Counted from the first letter of the stretch, positions 1 to 9,024 are shown. The stretch is 41,033 bases of DNA from Microcaldota archaeon (GCA_021852055.1 JAJZOD010000011.1:1-41033); one strand, 5' to 3'. Notes: generated from the sequence alone by a model not told the origin. A program made the numbers and translations.

Positions 1-2353
1 TCAATGCATTATAAAACTTTTCAAGTTCATTTACAGTTGATATAGGCATTACATTTACATAATATAGTCCATCAGATCCTTTTACTCTAAAGAAGGAAGG
101 CGTTCCTTCAGTAAAATTAGGAGATCCGTGTTTATTTAATGTGTATGGCTGTGTAATGGTGCCGAAATTATCTGTATACTCCCTGTTGTAACGATAAACC
201 TCATAATCGTCTACTTTTTCTTTATATACCGTGGCGCCATCTCCGTGTGGTAGTTGTGAAACAACAAAATTACTTCCTAATTTTCTATTAAGTGCTGCAA
301 ACCAAGGCTCTAATTTAAATCCATCCACCGGCAAGGGAGTCATTAAATCAGTACCACCTATCTGATAATACGCTGTGCCTCTAGGACCTTCATTGGCTAA
401 GAATGGATTTTCAATTGTACCTGTCCTTTCATCAGCATTTTTATCATCATTTATTATATCGAACTTAACTCCGTTGATAATCTTGTCGTAAGATGATACC
501 TTTTTCCTTGTCGTGATATTTGGGATAGGTGGTTCATTAATTGAGATCTGGCTTGTTTTGCTAACGATTGCAATGGGTCTTCCGTATTTGTCATATATTA
601 TATGGCCATGCGATCTATTTGCTAAATCTTGTATATTTTTTTCTTCAATCTGGGCCATACTTGATGGTCCACTGCCATTGGTAATTTCTATTCCATAATT
701 TGGAGAAAACAGTTCTGCAGAAAATGTTTTTAGAAATTGGTTTGTAGATATTATCTGCATGAATTTATTATATTCCATATTAGAGTTTACAACTGGAGTA
801 ATGACTCCGTTTATTTTATAATGGCCTTTTTTTGTAAATTTGTTATTGATATACGGGTGCAGTATGCTTCCATCCTGATAGCCTCTCGTAATAAAGTTAT
901 TTATTCCTAAAACATTTGTTCTTCCTCCAAAGATAAATTTATATTTACCTATGGTTACTCCGTAGACCTCAAAGTTCTCCTTTGAATTAGAATTTTGATA
1001 TATAGAACCATTTCCATATACCTTTTCATATAATAATTTTAATTCATCCCTGTTTGATATTTCTTTAGTAGTCATTGCATGTATTAGCGGCGTGATTTCA
1101 AAACTTTTTGGCATAGGGAATGAATTAATGTCTGTAAATGCATAATATCCTCTTCCACTCCAAATAGGCCTATTTTTATTTATTTGAAATGGAAACTCTT
1201 TTGTTCCATCTCCAAAACCCGGAACATAATTTATTTCTTGGTATTTAAATTCCTCCCCTCTATATATACAGAACATATCATTAAATGAAACTCCTTCTGG
1301 AATATAATTCTTAAGCAATTGTTCAGGTGTAATTAATTTATGTATAAATTTATTAGGCAGCTTTACTGCTATTAGTTCTCCTAAAACGGTATACATTAGA
1401 GTAATGCCATGGACTGTTCTTCCAACATTTTTTAGGGGTTGTAAAAAGTGATGAGCTTCATCATTTCTTTTTATAAATTCATTTATAAATTGCAAATTAT
1501 TATCTCCATAAAAATAGGCGGAAGTTTTATTGAATTTATATAGAGTATTCAAATCAGTTAAAAATTGCTTGTAAGTAACATTATTTGGAGTTTCTAGATA
1601 AAAAATATTTTCTCCTGATGTTCCAAGCGATTGCAATCCTAATATAGGCGTTGCAACTTTAAATACATAGTGCCCTTTTCCATCATATGAAGCAAGTGCG
1701 TTTGGATTGCCTCCTGCTTCATTTATTGGTCCAAGGTTCCAATTAGCTTCAACTATATTCGATACCTCTTGAGGCAAGAACTGTGTGATAAACATCTGTG
1801 TAACTGGTGCAGAAATAGTTATCTCTAAAGGTTTTTTAACATAAGGTTTATATAAAGAACCATTGCTCGTAAACTTTGTATTTGGACTGATATTACACTT
1901 CAAAAATTCTATACCGTCTACGTAAACTTTATTGCCTTTGTATTGTATCTCTTCAGGCTCTAATGTTGGGATTATATACGGTTGTATTACAAAACCGCTT
2001 TGTATTGGGGTGCCAATGCCTCCACTTTCTTCAACATTTATATGTGTATTTGGATTGTTTAAAATACTTTCTGGTATTTGTTTTCCTATCATAAATTGAT
2101 TTTGAACTGTTGGCTGTGTTGCTGTAGCGCTCTCAATAAACCTATTACCTGAAAATAAGCCTAAAGCTAAAGCAGTTACAGTTGCAGATTTTGTTAACAT
2201 ATTTTTAATATTTACTCCATCGCTTTGATACGTTGCAGTTTTTACTCTCTTAGATTCATTATCTAACGTAATCGGCCTAACTACACCTAACAAATTAGAG
2301 TTAGTTACACCCATATCTGTAACACTACGTATGGGCTTTGTTTTCTTTCCCAT
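1..2353 (-). CDS. Large A/T-rich protein of unknown function, 3' end beyond the window (partial)
   Basis: Reading the minus strand from the ATG at 2353 gives an unbroken frame of 784 codons to the left edge, so the C-terminus is missing. I do not recognise the family. The N-terminus (MGKKTKPIRS) is basic and is followed at about residues 56-68 by a hydrophobic stretch (ATVTALALGLFSG) and a small-residue region (ESATATQ). This could be a signal sequence with an unusually long n-region or a single membrane anchor. The rest is rich in Asn, Ile, Lys, Tyr, Phe, Gly and Pro, with many short Gly-containing turns (YYAFTD, KFIFGGRT), as in secreted beta-rich proteins. Codons end mostly in A or T, unlike the G/C-richer codons of every other gene here, which suggests transfer or a mobile or viral origin. 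The gene starts 56 bp from a dead insertion element. The coding call is firm; secretion is inferred. Confidence 0.8.
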   Translation of the reverse strand, partial: MGKKTKPIRSVTDMGVTNSNLLGVVRPITLDNESKRVKTATYQSDGVNIKNMLTKSATVTALALGLFSGNRFIESATATQPTVQNQFMIGKQIPESILNNPNTHINVEESGGIGTPIQSGFVIQPYIIPTLEPEEIQYKGNKVYVDGIEFLKCNISPNTKFTSNGSLYKPYVKKPLEITISAPVTQMFITQFLPQEVSNIVEANWNLGPINEAGGNPNALASYDGKGHYVFKVATPILGLQSLGTSGENIFYLETPNNVTYKQFLTDLNTLYKFNKTSAYFYGDNNLQFINEFIKRNDEAHHFLQPLKNVGRTVHGITLMYTVLGELIAVKLPNKFIHKLITPEQLLKNYIPEGVSFNDMFCIYRGEEFKYQEINYVPGFGDGTKEFPFQINKNRPIWSGRGYYAFTDINSFPMPKSFEITPLIHAMTTKEISNRDELKLLYEKVYGNGSIYQNSNSKENFEVYGVTIGKYKFIFGGRTNVLGINNFITRGYQDGSILHPYINNKFTKKGHYKINGVITPVVNSNMEYNKFMQIISTNQFLKTFSAELFSPNYGIEITNGSGPSSMAQIEEKNIQDLANRSHGHIIYDKYGRPIAIVSKTSQISINEPPIPNITTRKKVSSYDKIINGVKFDIINDDKNADERTGTIENPFLANEGPRGTAYYQIGGTDLMTPLPVDGFKLEPWFAALNRKLGSNFVVSQLPHGDGATVYKEKVDDYEVYRYNREYTDNFGTITQPYTLNKHGSPNFTEGTPSFFRVKGSDGLYYVNVMPISTVNELEKFYNAL

Positions 2354-2408
2354 ATCTTATCCCAATACTACTATAACTATTAACCTTTATTAATTTTTGC
2401 TTTTTAAC

Positions 2409-2793
2409 TGCTGTGTCCAATAAATAATCAAAATTAAATTTATTCTATACTATGATTTTCCCTATTGACTCGGTTTATGAAGTTATGTAAAAATTCAGCA
2501 AGTTTGTCTTTGCAATTATCTCTTTTTCAACGTTTCCTGATTTTCTGGAGAATACATATTTTCCAAATTGCCTCTTGAAACGAGAGTAAAATCCTTCTAC
2601 TCCCAATCTGTCTCCGTGACTAGTATTTTTCCTCCACCTATTCTGCTTATTTTTCTTATCTTCGCAGGATAAATGTCGTGCCCAATTTGGCGGCCTTCCA
2701 AATCGTTTTGGTACATGCATTATGTCGCCAAAAACATAATGTGTCCTGGGGATTAAATACCCCTAGGAAATAGTGGAATCATTGGACACAGCA
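2409..2793. mobile_element. Degenerate insertion element with 13-bp terminal inverted repeats
   Basis: A perfect 13-bp inverted repeat, tgctgtgtccaat at 2409-2421 and its reverse complement at 2781-2793, brackets a 385-bp segment that carries only the C-terminal end of a DDE-type transposase on the minus strand (2475-2720). This is the layout of an internally deleted IS or MITE-like derivative. I see no obvious target-site duplication directly outside the repeats. The element lies between the A/T-rich frame at the left and the large surface-protein gene, so it may mark a junction of acquired DNA. A full-length transposase elsewhere in the genome could still act on these ends, but that cannot be judged here. 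Confidence 0.7.
2475..2720 (-). pseudogene. C-terminal remnant of a DDE transposase (IS5-like)
   Basis: The 81-residue frame ends with a stretch typical of archaeal IS5-like transposase C-termini: GVEGFYSRFKRQFGKYVFSR, then a KEIIAKTNLLNFYI helix. The Glu in GVEGFYS sits where the final acidic residue of the DDE triad is expected, followed by the usual F-K-R/basic helix. The first about 20 residues (MHVPKRFGRPPNWARHLS) have no recognisable transposase motif, and the two catalytic Asp residues are absent. The protein is therefore a fragment and cannot be active. It lies wholly inside the 13-bp inverted repeats at 2409-2793. The family assignment is from memory of motif style, not from a search. 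Confidence 0.65.
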
Positions 2794-2805
2794 CCAAAAC
2801 CAAAA

Positions 2806-2816
2806 CTTATTTAAAC
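2806..2816 (+). promoter_or_regulatory. TATA box for the large surface-protein gene
   Basis: The sequence cttatttaaac is a good archaeal TATA element centred 36 nt before the TTG start at 2847. With the usual 25-27 nt from TATA box to transcription start, the mRNA would have a leader of about 10 nt. The TATA box lies just outside the right inverted repeat of the dead insertion element (ending 2793), so the promoter survived the insertion or was supplied at its edge. Confidence 0.55.
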
Positions 2817-2846
2817 TACCATATGTATTAGTTATCTGGTGCAGTT

Positions 2847-5800
2847 TTGAGAAGTCAACGGTTGCAATCAGCAATGGAGTTCTTGTCGCAGTATGCTGCG
2901 GCTATACTAATACTCATAGCTGCGGTTATTGCCGTTTACATGTTTGCTGTGCCTTTGAAGCCATCTACATACAGTCCATCCTACTGCTACATAACTCCAA
3001 ATCTGTACTGCTATCAGATGTTAATAACAACAAATTCAGTTGCAACAGACATTGAAATTGCGTTTACAAACAACCTCGGCCGTTCCATATACTTGCCGGG
3101 TGATCCTGCATTCTATGCTTCAATATCATCTGGCAGCAAATATATTGCAGGGCAGTGCAATACAACGGCAACAGGTAACATACTCAAGGCAGGTGCATCT
3201 GCAACGTGTGCTGTATCAGTAGACCTGTCGGTAACTCCAGGTTCAGAGCTACAGCCTACATTTTATCTGCAGTATGCACAGTGCAATGATCCTTCATGCA
3301 GCAACTACGCATCTCTGCCTTTAATAAATACATCGGGCTCTGCTGTTGCTTACGCTACGCCTATGTTACCAAGCACAACAAGCACCACTTCTTCAACTAC
3401 ATCAACTTCAACTACAACTTCAACTACCACTTCAACAACTTCTTCAACTACCACCTCCACAACTACAGTTTCTGTACAGCAATTATACGCGACAATCTCT
3501 CCTTCCACTGCCACAGTGCAGGTAAACCAGCAGCAAATCTTTACGCTGACAGTGTCAGGCGGCCAGTCTCCTTACACATACCAGTGGTATGGCGGAACAA
3601 GTCCAAACTGTAATTCAGACCCAGAGATACCAGGGGCAACAGGCATTACTTACGCGGCATCGCAGTCTTCAGCAGGTGTTTATTATTATTGCGCTGTTGT
3701 TTCAGATAGTAACCATCAGACTGCAGATGCAGGTCCGGTCCAGCTTAATGTAATATCAGCACCTCCGCTATTGTCGTCAAAATACGGGTGCTATGCCGAA
3801 GTAAACATATCAAACCAGCAGAATGTCGGAACAGGCCCATATTTCCAGCAGATGGTTGTTATACCATCCTATAAATACTCATCATGCGCAAACAAAAATC
3901 TGAGCAATATGCTGTTTACTGCAGATGCACCTGAAAACCAGACCGGAAATGTACCTTTATACTCCTGGATTGAGTCAGGCGCAAGCAACACCTCTACAAA
4001 TACCCTAATATGGATAAATATGAACAGCATTTCTCTTGGCGCTGAAGGTTCATTCAAAAATACAACTACCCTGTACATGAACTTCCTGCCAAACAACAGT
4101 CCTGTGACATCAAAGTATACTGGCTATGCGCCGCAGCTATGGTGCGCATCCGGATGCTACCAGACAAGTTATGCACAATACGACAACGGCGGAAAAGTTT
4201 TTGATTTCTACGACAATTTCGCCGGCAATGCATTAAACACAAGTAAATGGAGTGTGTCAAATGACGGAGGTTTATTACCCTCCTGCATTTCATACGCTGT
4301 TAATAACGGATTCACAATTACTGGGTACGATATTAACAATTGTGGATTCGGTGCATTCGGGGCAATACAATCAGTATTTCCAATAAGTTCAAGTCAAGTA
4401 GCGGATGTATATGGCACTTCCTTCGGAAGTTCAAATATTTATGGCGACATGTATACTGGTTATACTGTCATGGGTGACAATCCTGCTGGTGTATATCTAC
4501 TTTCAGATCATGGGCGTGGCGAATGCGGCGGGCCTACATCTCTTTGTGGTTGTATAAAAACCACCGAAAATCAAAACTCATGCACCGGTTCACTTCCTTC
4601 GCTTTCCGGGAGCGATCTTGGTGTTTGGAGCATTAGTATAAATTCAATCTCGCCATCATATATCAGTGCCAATTTCCAATTAAATTATAGCAATACGCAG
4701 AGCGCTTACCTGTCTTCAAGTTCCGGATTTCAGACCCTCGGTTTGGACTTGTTTGGATACTACGATGACATATCTTATACCAATGGCATTCCATATTATA
4801 TACAATGGATAAGGCTTAGACAGCAGCCTCCGAACGGTGTAATGCCTACTGTTAACATATCAAAGCTTACTCCATTATCAGTTTCTTTAAGTACTTCTCA
4901 GACGTACTTATTCTCGTCTGGGTCTGCTGTGCTCACGGCCAATGCATTAGGTGGCATAGCCCCTTACACATACAGTTGGTATGAAGAGGCCCCCGGGCAG
5001 TCGGTGTATACCTTAATAACCGGCGCTTCATCCAACACATACAATTTCAATGCGTTTGGTATGCCGGCTGGCACCTACTCGTTTATTGCATCAGTGCACG
5101 GCAATACGGAATACCCTATCACGCAGGCAAACAGCTCCCCAGTAAAAATAACAGTAAACGATGTTGGCTATGCATACGTTTTTAATTCAGAGTCTTGCCC
5201 TGTTTCAACGTGCTATCCCGCAAATGTTGTAAGCGTAAGTACCTCAACAAGCAGCGTTACAAGCAATGTAACCTCATTTACTCAAAAAACCCAGCAAGGC
5301 CTACTCGAAACTCACAATGGCGGTGCTGTTGCATTTGCTCCAAGCGGTGCGTACGCTTATGCAACAAATCCCGATTTAAATGAAGTAGAGATAATAACAC
5401 CTTCAGGGATAAATGGCAATATAACATCGGGCTTCAGCGATCCTAAAGGCGTGGCTATCTCTCCAGACGGATCATTTGCGTACGTTACAAACTATAACTC
5501 AAACAATGTAGTGATAATTAATACAGCAACAAGCAGTGTTGTCGGTGCAATAACTGCAGGGTTCAGCAAACCGTTTGGCGTAGCAATAGCACCGAATGGT
5601 AAATATGCTTATATTGTAAATTACTATACGCAAAATGTTGTAGTGGTAAGTACCTCAACAAACAGCGTTGTCGGTGCAATTGATGCTGGCGAATATTACG
5701 GCTTAAACTATCCTACGGGCGTAACATTCTCTCCTAACGGAGGATATGCGTACATCCTTAATACGCAATCCGACGGAAACAATGCGCTAATAATAAACAC

Positions 5801-7196
5801 TGCAAATGGGCAACCCGTAAATGTTATAACTTCCGGTTTCAACAATGCAACTGGTATTGCAATAATGCCAAACAGCGCTATGCTTTATGTTACAAACTAC
5901 GGCAATGAAGGTGGCGCCGAACCAGGATTTGGTGCAAATGTAGTTATAATAAATGCAGTAAATAATCAGGTTGTAGGTGCCATAAGCTCCGGCATAGCCG
6001 GTCCTGGAGGTGTCGCATTCTCTCCAATTGGCACATACCCTGCGCCGAGCGGTGCATATCCTGCACCATTAACGCCTCCACCTCTTGCAGTAACAGCAAT
6101 ATCACAGCAAAGCTCTGTATACGCAGGAGAAACCATGAGAATATCTGCAACAGTTTCAAATGGTGTGCCTCCTTATACATCGCAATGGTATGAAGAGGCC
6201 CCTGGGCAGTCAGTGTATACACCCGTACCAGGAACCCAGGAATCAGGCTATACTACGTTTAGGCCATTCTCAGAAACAGCGCCATCAACTCCGGGAACAT
6301 ATTCTTTCTTCATATCGGTAAGCGACGCTAATACGCCTACACATCAGTCGCAGACGGTCAACAGCCTGCCTGTCAGTATAATCGACACAGGCACATTGAC
6401 AAATTATGCATACGTTACAAATATGTACGGCCAGGATATCTCGATAATAAACACCGCATCAAATACAGTTCAAGGTTCAATATCCAACTACCAGTTCGGA
6501 TACACACTTAACGATCCAGATGGCGTTGCATTCTCGCCAGACGGCACAAATGCATACATAACAAACTCTGGTTCAAGCAACGTTATAATATTCAGTACCT
6601 CAACAAACAGCGTTGTTGGCGCAATTAATTCAGGTTTCTCACATCCGAGCAGCATTGCAATATCCTCTGGCGGCTATGCATACGTTGCAAACAGAGGCAG
6701 CTCGAATGTAGTTATAATAAACACAAATAAAAATACTATTGTCGGGTCTATAAAATCAGGAATATACGATCCATTTAGTGTAGCTGTAGAACCAAACGGT
6801 AATGCCTATGTTGTAAATTACTATTCATATAATGTAATTATAATAAACACAGCAACTGGAGTTCCAGCAGGCATAGTAAATCTGGGGTACAGACCTTCTC
6901 CTGTAAGCGTAGCGTTGTCGCCTAGTGGAAATTATGCATATATCTCACTAAGCACTACCGGCGGAACTGACGAAATTGCCACTGTAAATACCATAACAAA
7001 TGACGTGACTAACACAATAATAACGAGCGGCACCGGAAACATAGCCGTCTCCCCTGACGGGTCGTTTGCGTATCTGATAAGCGGCAGCGAAATTGAGATT
7101 ATAAATCTTGCAACCGACTCAATAGTAAGCACAATATCTTCATCAACATTTGACTTACCTGCTGATGTAGCGTTTCATCCTGTCCCTACAGGCTAA
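2847..7196 (+). CDS. Giant cell-surface protein: pilin-like anchor, Ig-like, DUF2341 and YVTN beta-propeller domains
   Basis: A 1449-aa protein starting at TTG 2847; a stop codon at 2829 excludes an upstream start. The N-terminus RLQSAMEFL followed by a hydrophobic helix to about residue 36 resembles an archaeal class III (type IV pilin-like) signal, so it is probably processed and held in the membrane by that helix. In order: globular region (40-175); Ser/Thr linker (about 178-206) suited to O-glycosylation; Ig-like domain (about 215-305, SPYTYQWY); DUF2341 with a lectin-like tail (about 310-670, YAPQLWCASGC, FDFYDNFAG); second Ig-like domain (about 677-770); YVTN beta-propeller repeats (about 772-1075, repeats such as YVTNYNSNNVVIINTA); third Ig-like domain (about 1078-1180); second YVTN propeller (about 1185-1449). 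Likely exposed and used for adhesion or as cell-wall component; that role is inferred. A DUF2341 paralogue lies at the right edge. Confidence 0.88.
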   Translation: MRSQRLQSAMEFLSQYAAAILILIAAVIAVYMFAVPLKPSTYSPSYCYITPNLYCYQMLITTNSVATDIEIAFTNNLGRSIYLPGDPAFYASISSGSKYIAGQCNTTATGNILKAGASATCAVSVDLSVTPGSELQPTFYLQYAQCNDPSCSNYASLPLINTSGSAVAYATPMLPSTTSTTSSTTSTSTTTSTTTSTTSSTTTSTTTVSVQQLYATISPSTATVQVNQQQIFTLTVSGGQSPYTYQWYGGTSPNCNSDPEIPGATGITYAASQSSAGVYYYCAVVSDSNHQTADAGPVQLNVISAPPLLSSKYGCYAEVNISNQQNVGTGPYFQQMVVIPSYKYSSCANKNLSNMLFTADAPENQTGNVPLYSWIESGASNTSTNTLIWINMNSISLGAEGSFKNTTTLYMNFLPNNSPVTSKYTGYAPQLWCASGCYQTSYAQYDNGGKVFDFYDNFAGNALNTSKWSVSNDGGLLPSCISYAVNNGFTITGYDINNCGFGAFGAIQSVFPISSSQVADVYGTSFGSSNIYGDMYTGYTVMGDNPAGVYLLSDHGRGECGGPTSLCGCIKTTENQNSCTGSLPSLSGSDLGVWSISINSISPSYISANFQLNYSNTQSAYLSSSSGFQTLGLDLFGYYDDISYTNGIPYYIQWIRLRQQPPNGVMPTVNISKLTPLSVSLSTSQTYLFSSGSAVLTANALGGIAPYTYSWYEEAPGQSVYTLITGASSNTYNFNAFGMPAGTYSFIASVHGNTEYPITQANSSPVKITVNDVGYAYVFNSESCPVSTCYPANVVSVSTSTSSVTSNVTSFTQKTQQGLLETHNGGAVAFAPSGAYAYATNPDLNEVEIITPSGINGNITSGFSDPKGVAISPDGSFAYVTNYNSNNVVIINTATSSVVGAITAGFSKPFGVAIAPNGKYAYIVNYYTQNVVVVSTSTNSVVGAIDAGEYYGLNYPTGVTFSPNGGYAYILNTQSDGNNALIINTANGQPVNVITSGFNNATGIAIMPNSAMLYVTNYGNEGGAEPGFGANVVIINAVNNQVVGAISSGIAGPGGVAFSPIGTYPAPSGAYPAPLTPPPLAVTAISQQSSVYAGETMRISATVSNGVPPYTSQWYEEAPGQSVYTPVPGTQESGYTTFRPFSETAPSTPGTYSFFISVSDANTPTHQSQTVNSLPVSIIDTGTLTNYAYVTNMYGQDISIINTASNTVQGSISNYQFGYTLNDPDGVAFSPDGTNAYITNSGSSNVIIFSTSTNSVVGAINSGFSHPSSIAISSGGYAYVANRGSSNVVIINTNKNTIVGSIKSGIYDPFSVAVEPNGNAYVVNYYSYNVIIINTATGVPAGIVNLGYRPSPVSVALSPSGNYAYISLSTTGGTDEIATVNTITNDVTNTIITSGTGNIAVSPDGSFAYLISGSEIEIINLATDSIVSTISSSTFDLPADVAFHPVPTG
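4977..5011 (+). repeat. Internal repeat copy 1 in the surface-protein gene
   Basis: The 35-nt segment encoding WYEEAPGQSVY in the second Ig-like domain recurs at 6186-6220 with only two mismatches. The surrounding Ig-like domains are less similar, so this core has been duplicated recently or is kept alike by recombination or gene conversion. Confidence 0.8.
6186..6220 (+). repeat. Internal repeat copy 2 in the surface-protein gene
   Basis: Direct repeat of 4977-5011 (33 of 35 bases identical), encoding the same WYEEAPGQSVY core in the third Ig-like domain. Recombination between the two copies would delete or duplicate one Ig-like domain plus one propeller in frame, because the spacing of 1209 nt is divisible by three. 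Confidence 0.8.
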
Positions 7197-7270
7197 GTAA
7201 GCTATGGTATTGGCTGTGTTGCTGCAGTTTCTAAAGGCAGTGTAGCTGCTCACATGCAGCTCAATGCAAT

Positions 7271-7279
7271 ACTTATATC
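7271..7279 (+). promoter_or_regulatory. TATA box that decides the HerA start
   Basis: The element acttatatc is centred about 27 nt before the ATG at 7302. This places transcription start on or next to that codon (leaderless mRNA). It argues against the upstream in-frame ATG at 7254, which lies before the TATA box. Confidence 0.6.
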
Positions 7280-7301
7280 TTTTGCCGTGTTTACAATTAT
7301 T

Positions 7302-8858
7302 ATGGAGCTGCAGATATCCGAAGAGGTTTCATTGGAAGCCCAGCTGGTCATGACTGGTCGCGGCTGCGTAATAGGACAGAGCGGCTCAGGCAAGTCGTTT
7401 CTGATGGGTCTGATAACAGAGCAGCTTTTGAGGCTGGGCCTGCCATTCTGTGTAATAGATACAGAAGGAGAGTATGTATCATTGAAGGACGCGTCAAAGG
7501 GTGTGCTTATAGTCGGTGGTGAATCTGCCGACGTGCCTGTTGATGTAAATTTTGAGATGCTGTTCAGGGAGGGCATAGCAAAGTCTGTGCCAATGGTGAT
7601 CGATGTTTCAGACACTACAGGCAAGGCAGACATTGTGTATAAAGCCTTGGGAGCTCTTTACACTGTCGAAGAGGAGATGCGCAAGCCGTACCTGGTGCTT
7701 ATAGAAGAAGCTGACAAGTTTGCACCTCAGATAGTGCACCAGAAGATAAATATAATAGAAGAGCTGAGCGTGCGCGGCAGGAAGCGCGGTATAGGGCTTC
7801 TTATAGCAACGCAAAGGCCCAGCAATATAAGCAAGAACGTACTGTCGCAGTGCTCTTACGGTTTCATAGGCAAACTTACAATAGAGAACGATTTAAGCGC
7901 CATAAGCCAGCTGTTCAATGACCGAAGCGCACTGGAAGAGATAGTGAACATGCATACGGGCGAGTTCATGCCGTTTGGCATAGAGTACAAGCAGCGCTTC
8001 AGGGTCAATGGCAGAAGCTCGCTGCATATGGGTTCGACTCCAGAGGTATCAGAAGTGCAGAGTCCTACGCGTCAGGATCTCTCCGGAATCATATCACGCT
8101 TAACTGCAGTGCAGAAACCTGCAAAGAGGCAGGCTATCCGACAGGACGAGAAGTCGGTGCATGCAGAAGCTGTGCCGTTCACATTCACGGACAGCCAGGC
8201 CAAGGCGTATGCTGACAGGACATCAAGAAAGATGTTCGGCATATTCGGAAGAAAGGTTGAAGAGCCGCAGTCGGTAGAGCAGAAGTATATTGCGGCATGC
8301 CTGTGCACAATACGCGTGCCCACAGGAAAGAAACGCGAGTTCGAAGAGCACAGCATACTTATCGGAAGCGGCAACAGCCTGATAAAAATAGGCGCATCAA
8401 TAAAAGTCAGAAGGCTTGGAATTAAACCATTAAGATTGTCGCAGCAGGACGAGAATCTGTTAAGACTGGTGCGTGCAAAAGGGAGCGCAAGAAAAGATGT
8501 ACTGGTAAAAAAAGGTGTCCTGAAACCAAAAGGCGCGTCTGCAGTGCTTAAAAAACTTAACGCAGCGAATCTTGTAACCCTCTCTGGAGATACACTGAAA
8601 TCCGAAGATTACGCCGATTTTTATATGAAGGATAATCTGGCAGCATCTCCTGCCGTTCTGCAAGGCAGCAAAATAGACGGAAACTTTCCAAGCGAAGATG
8701 AATCAGAACTGCTTCTTAAAAACCTTTATCCTACCTGTTCCATGACGCTGTACTCGCGTATACTCCTGCCTATTTACGAGATTACTCTCAGGCGAGGCAA
8801 CAAAGTGCGCGTCTTTAAGATAGATGGAATTAAGGGCAGGGAGCTTGTTTACGCTTAG
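7302..8858 (+). CDS. HerA/FtsK-superfamily (DUF87) ATPase
   Basis: A 518-aa protein from ATG 7302. Walker A GQSGSGKS is at residues 25-32, Walker B is YLVLIEEADKF at about 130-140, and the HerA signature region RGRKRGIGLLIATQRPSNIS follows. This is the DUF87 type of hexameric DNA- or substrate-pumping ATPase. Canonical HerA works with the nuclease NurA in DNA-end resection, but no nurA is next to it. The roughly 270-residue C-terminal part includes a possible winged-helix segment (about 370-430, SARKDVLVKKGVLKPKGA) and is not the standard HerA C-terminus. A role in DNA translocation or in secretion or pilus assembly is equally possible given the pilin-like gene just upstream. It overlaps the convergent metallothionein-like ORF by 4 nt. 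Confidence 0.85.
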   Translation: MELQISEEVSLEAQLVMTGRGCVIGQSGSGKSFLMGLITEQLLRLGLPFCVIDTEGEYVSLKDASKGVLIVGGESADVPVDVNFEMLFREGIAKSVPMVIDVSDTTGKADIVYKALGALYTVEEEMRKPYLVLIEEADKFAPQIVHQKINIIEELSVRGRKRGIGLLIATQRPSNISKNVLSQCSYGFIGKLTIENDLSAISQLFNDRSALEEIVNMHTGEFMPFGIEYKQRFRVNGRSSLHMGSTPEVSEVQSPTRQDLSGIISRLTAVQKPAKRQAIRQDEKSVHAEAVPFTFTDSQAKAYADRTSRKMFGIFGRKVEEPQSVEQKYIAACLCTIRVPTGKKREFEEHSILIGSGNSLIKIGASIKVRRLGIKPLRLSQQDENLLRLVRAKGSARKDVLVKKGVLKPKGASAVLKKLNAANLVTLSGDTLKSEDYADFYMKDNLAASPAVLQGSKIDGNFPSEDESELLLKNLYPTCSMTLYSRILLPIYEITLRRGNKVRVFKIDGIKGRELVYA

Positions 8859-9001
8859 TTTTCGTTTTCACTGCGCTCACCCTTACGTTCGCTGCATGTG
8901 CAGCTGCAGAAGCACCCTTTCTTGCAAGAACAGCCTCCTACGCACCCGCACATGCATGCGCCGCCGCACTCGCACCCACCTCCGGGCCCCTGATTTGCCA
9001 T
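8855..9001 (-). CDS. Metallothionein-like cysteine-rich small protein
   Basis: The minus strand from ATG 9001 to TAA 8855-8857 encodes 48 residues with 11 Cys at positions 10, 12, 16, 18, 20, 24, 26, 30, 32, 34 and 36. The core is built of C-x-C pairs (CEC, CMCGC, CSC, CFCSCTC) separated by Gly, Ala and Ser, with no His and a charged tail (SERKGERSENEN). That composition is what metallothioneins use to wrap d10 metal ions in thiolate clusters; binding of Cu(I), Zn or Cd is inferred, not shown. The spacing does not obviously match the bacterial SmtA family. A TATA box at 9025-9034, about 28 nt upstream, predicts a leaderless mRNA. The gene converges on the HerA ATPase and shares 4 bp with its 3' end. 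A Cys-rich frame of this regularity is unlikely to arise by chance. Confidence 0.72.
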   Translation of the reverse strand: MANQGPGGGCECGGACMCGCVGGCSCKKGCFCSCTCSERKGERSENEN

Positions 9002-9024
9002 ATTGTACTGTTTATAAAGCGCAA

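Noticed and set aside
3380-3470. Simple-sequence repeat resembling a CRISPR or satellite array
   Set aside because: It encodes the Ser/Thr linker of the surface protein in frame; no spacers and no fixed repeat unit.
7254-7301. Longer start for the HerA ATPase at ATG 7254
   Set aside because: The TATA box lies after this codon; the next ATG at 7302 has correct spacing and starts the conserved domain.
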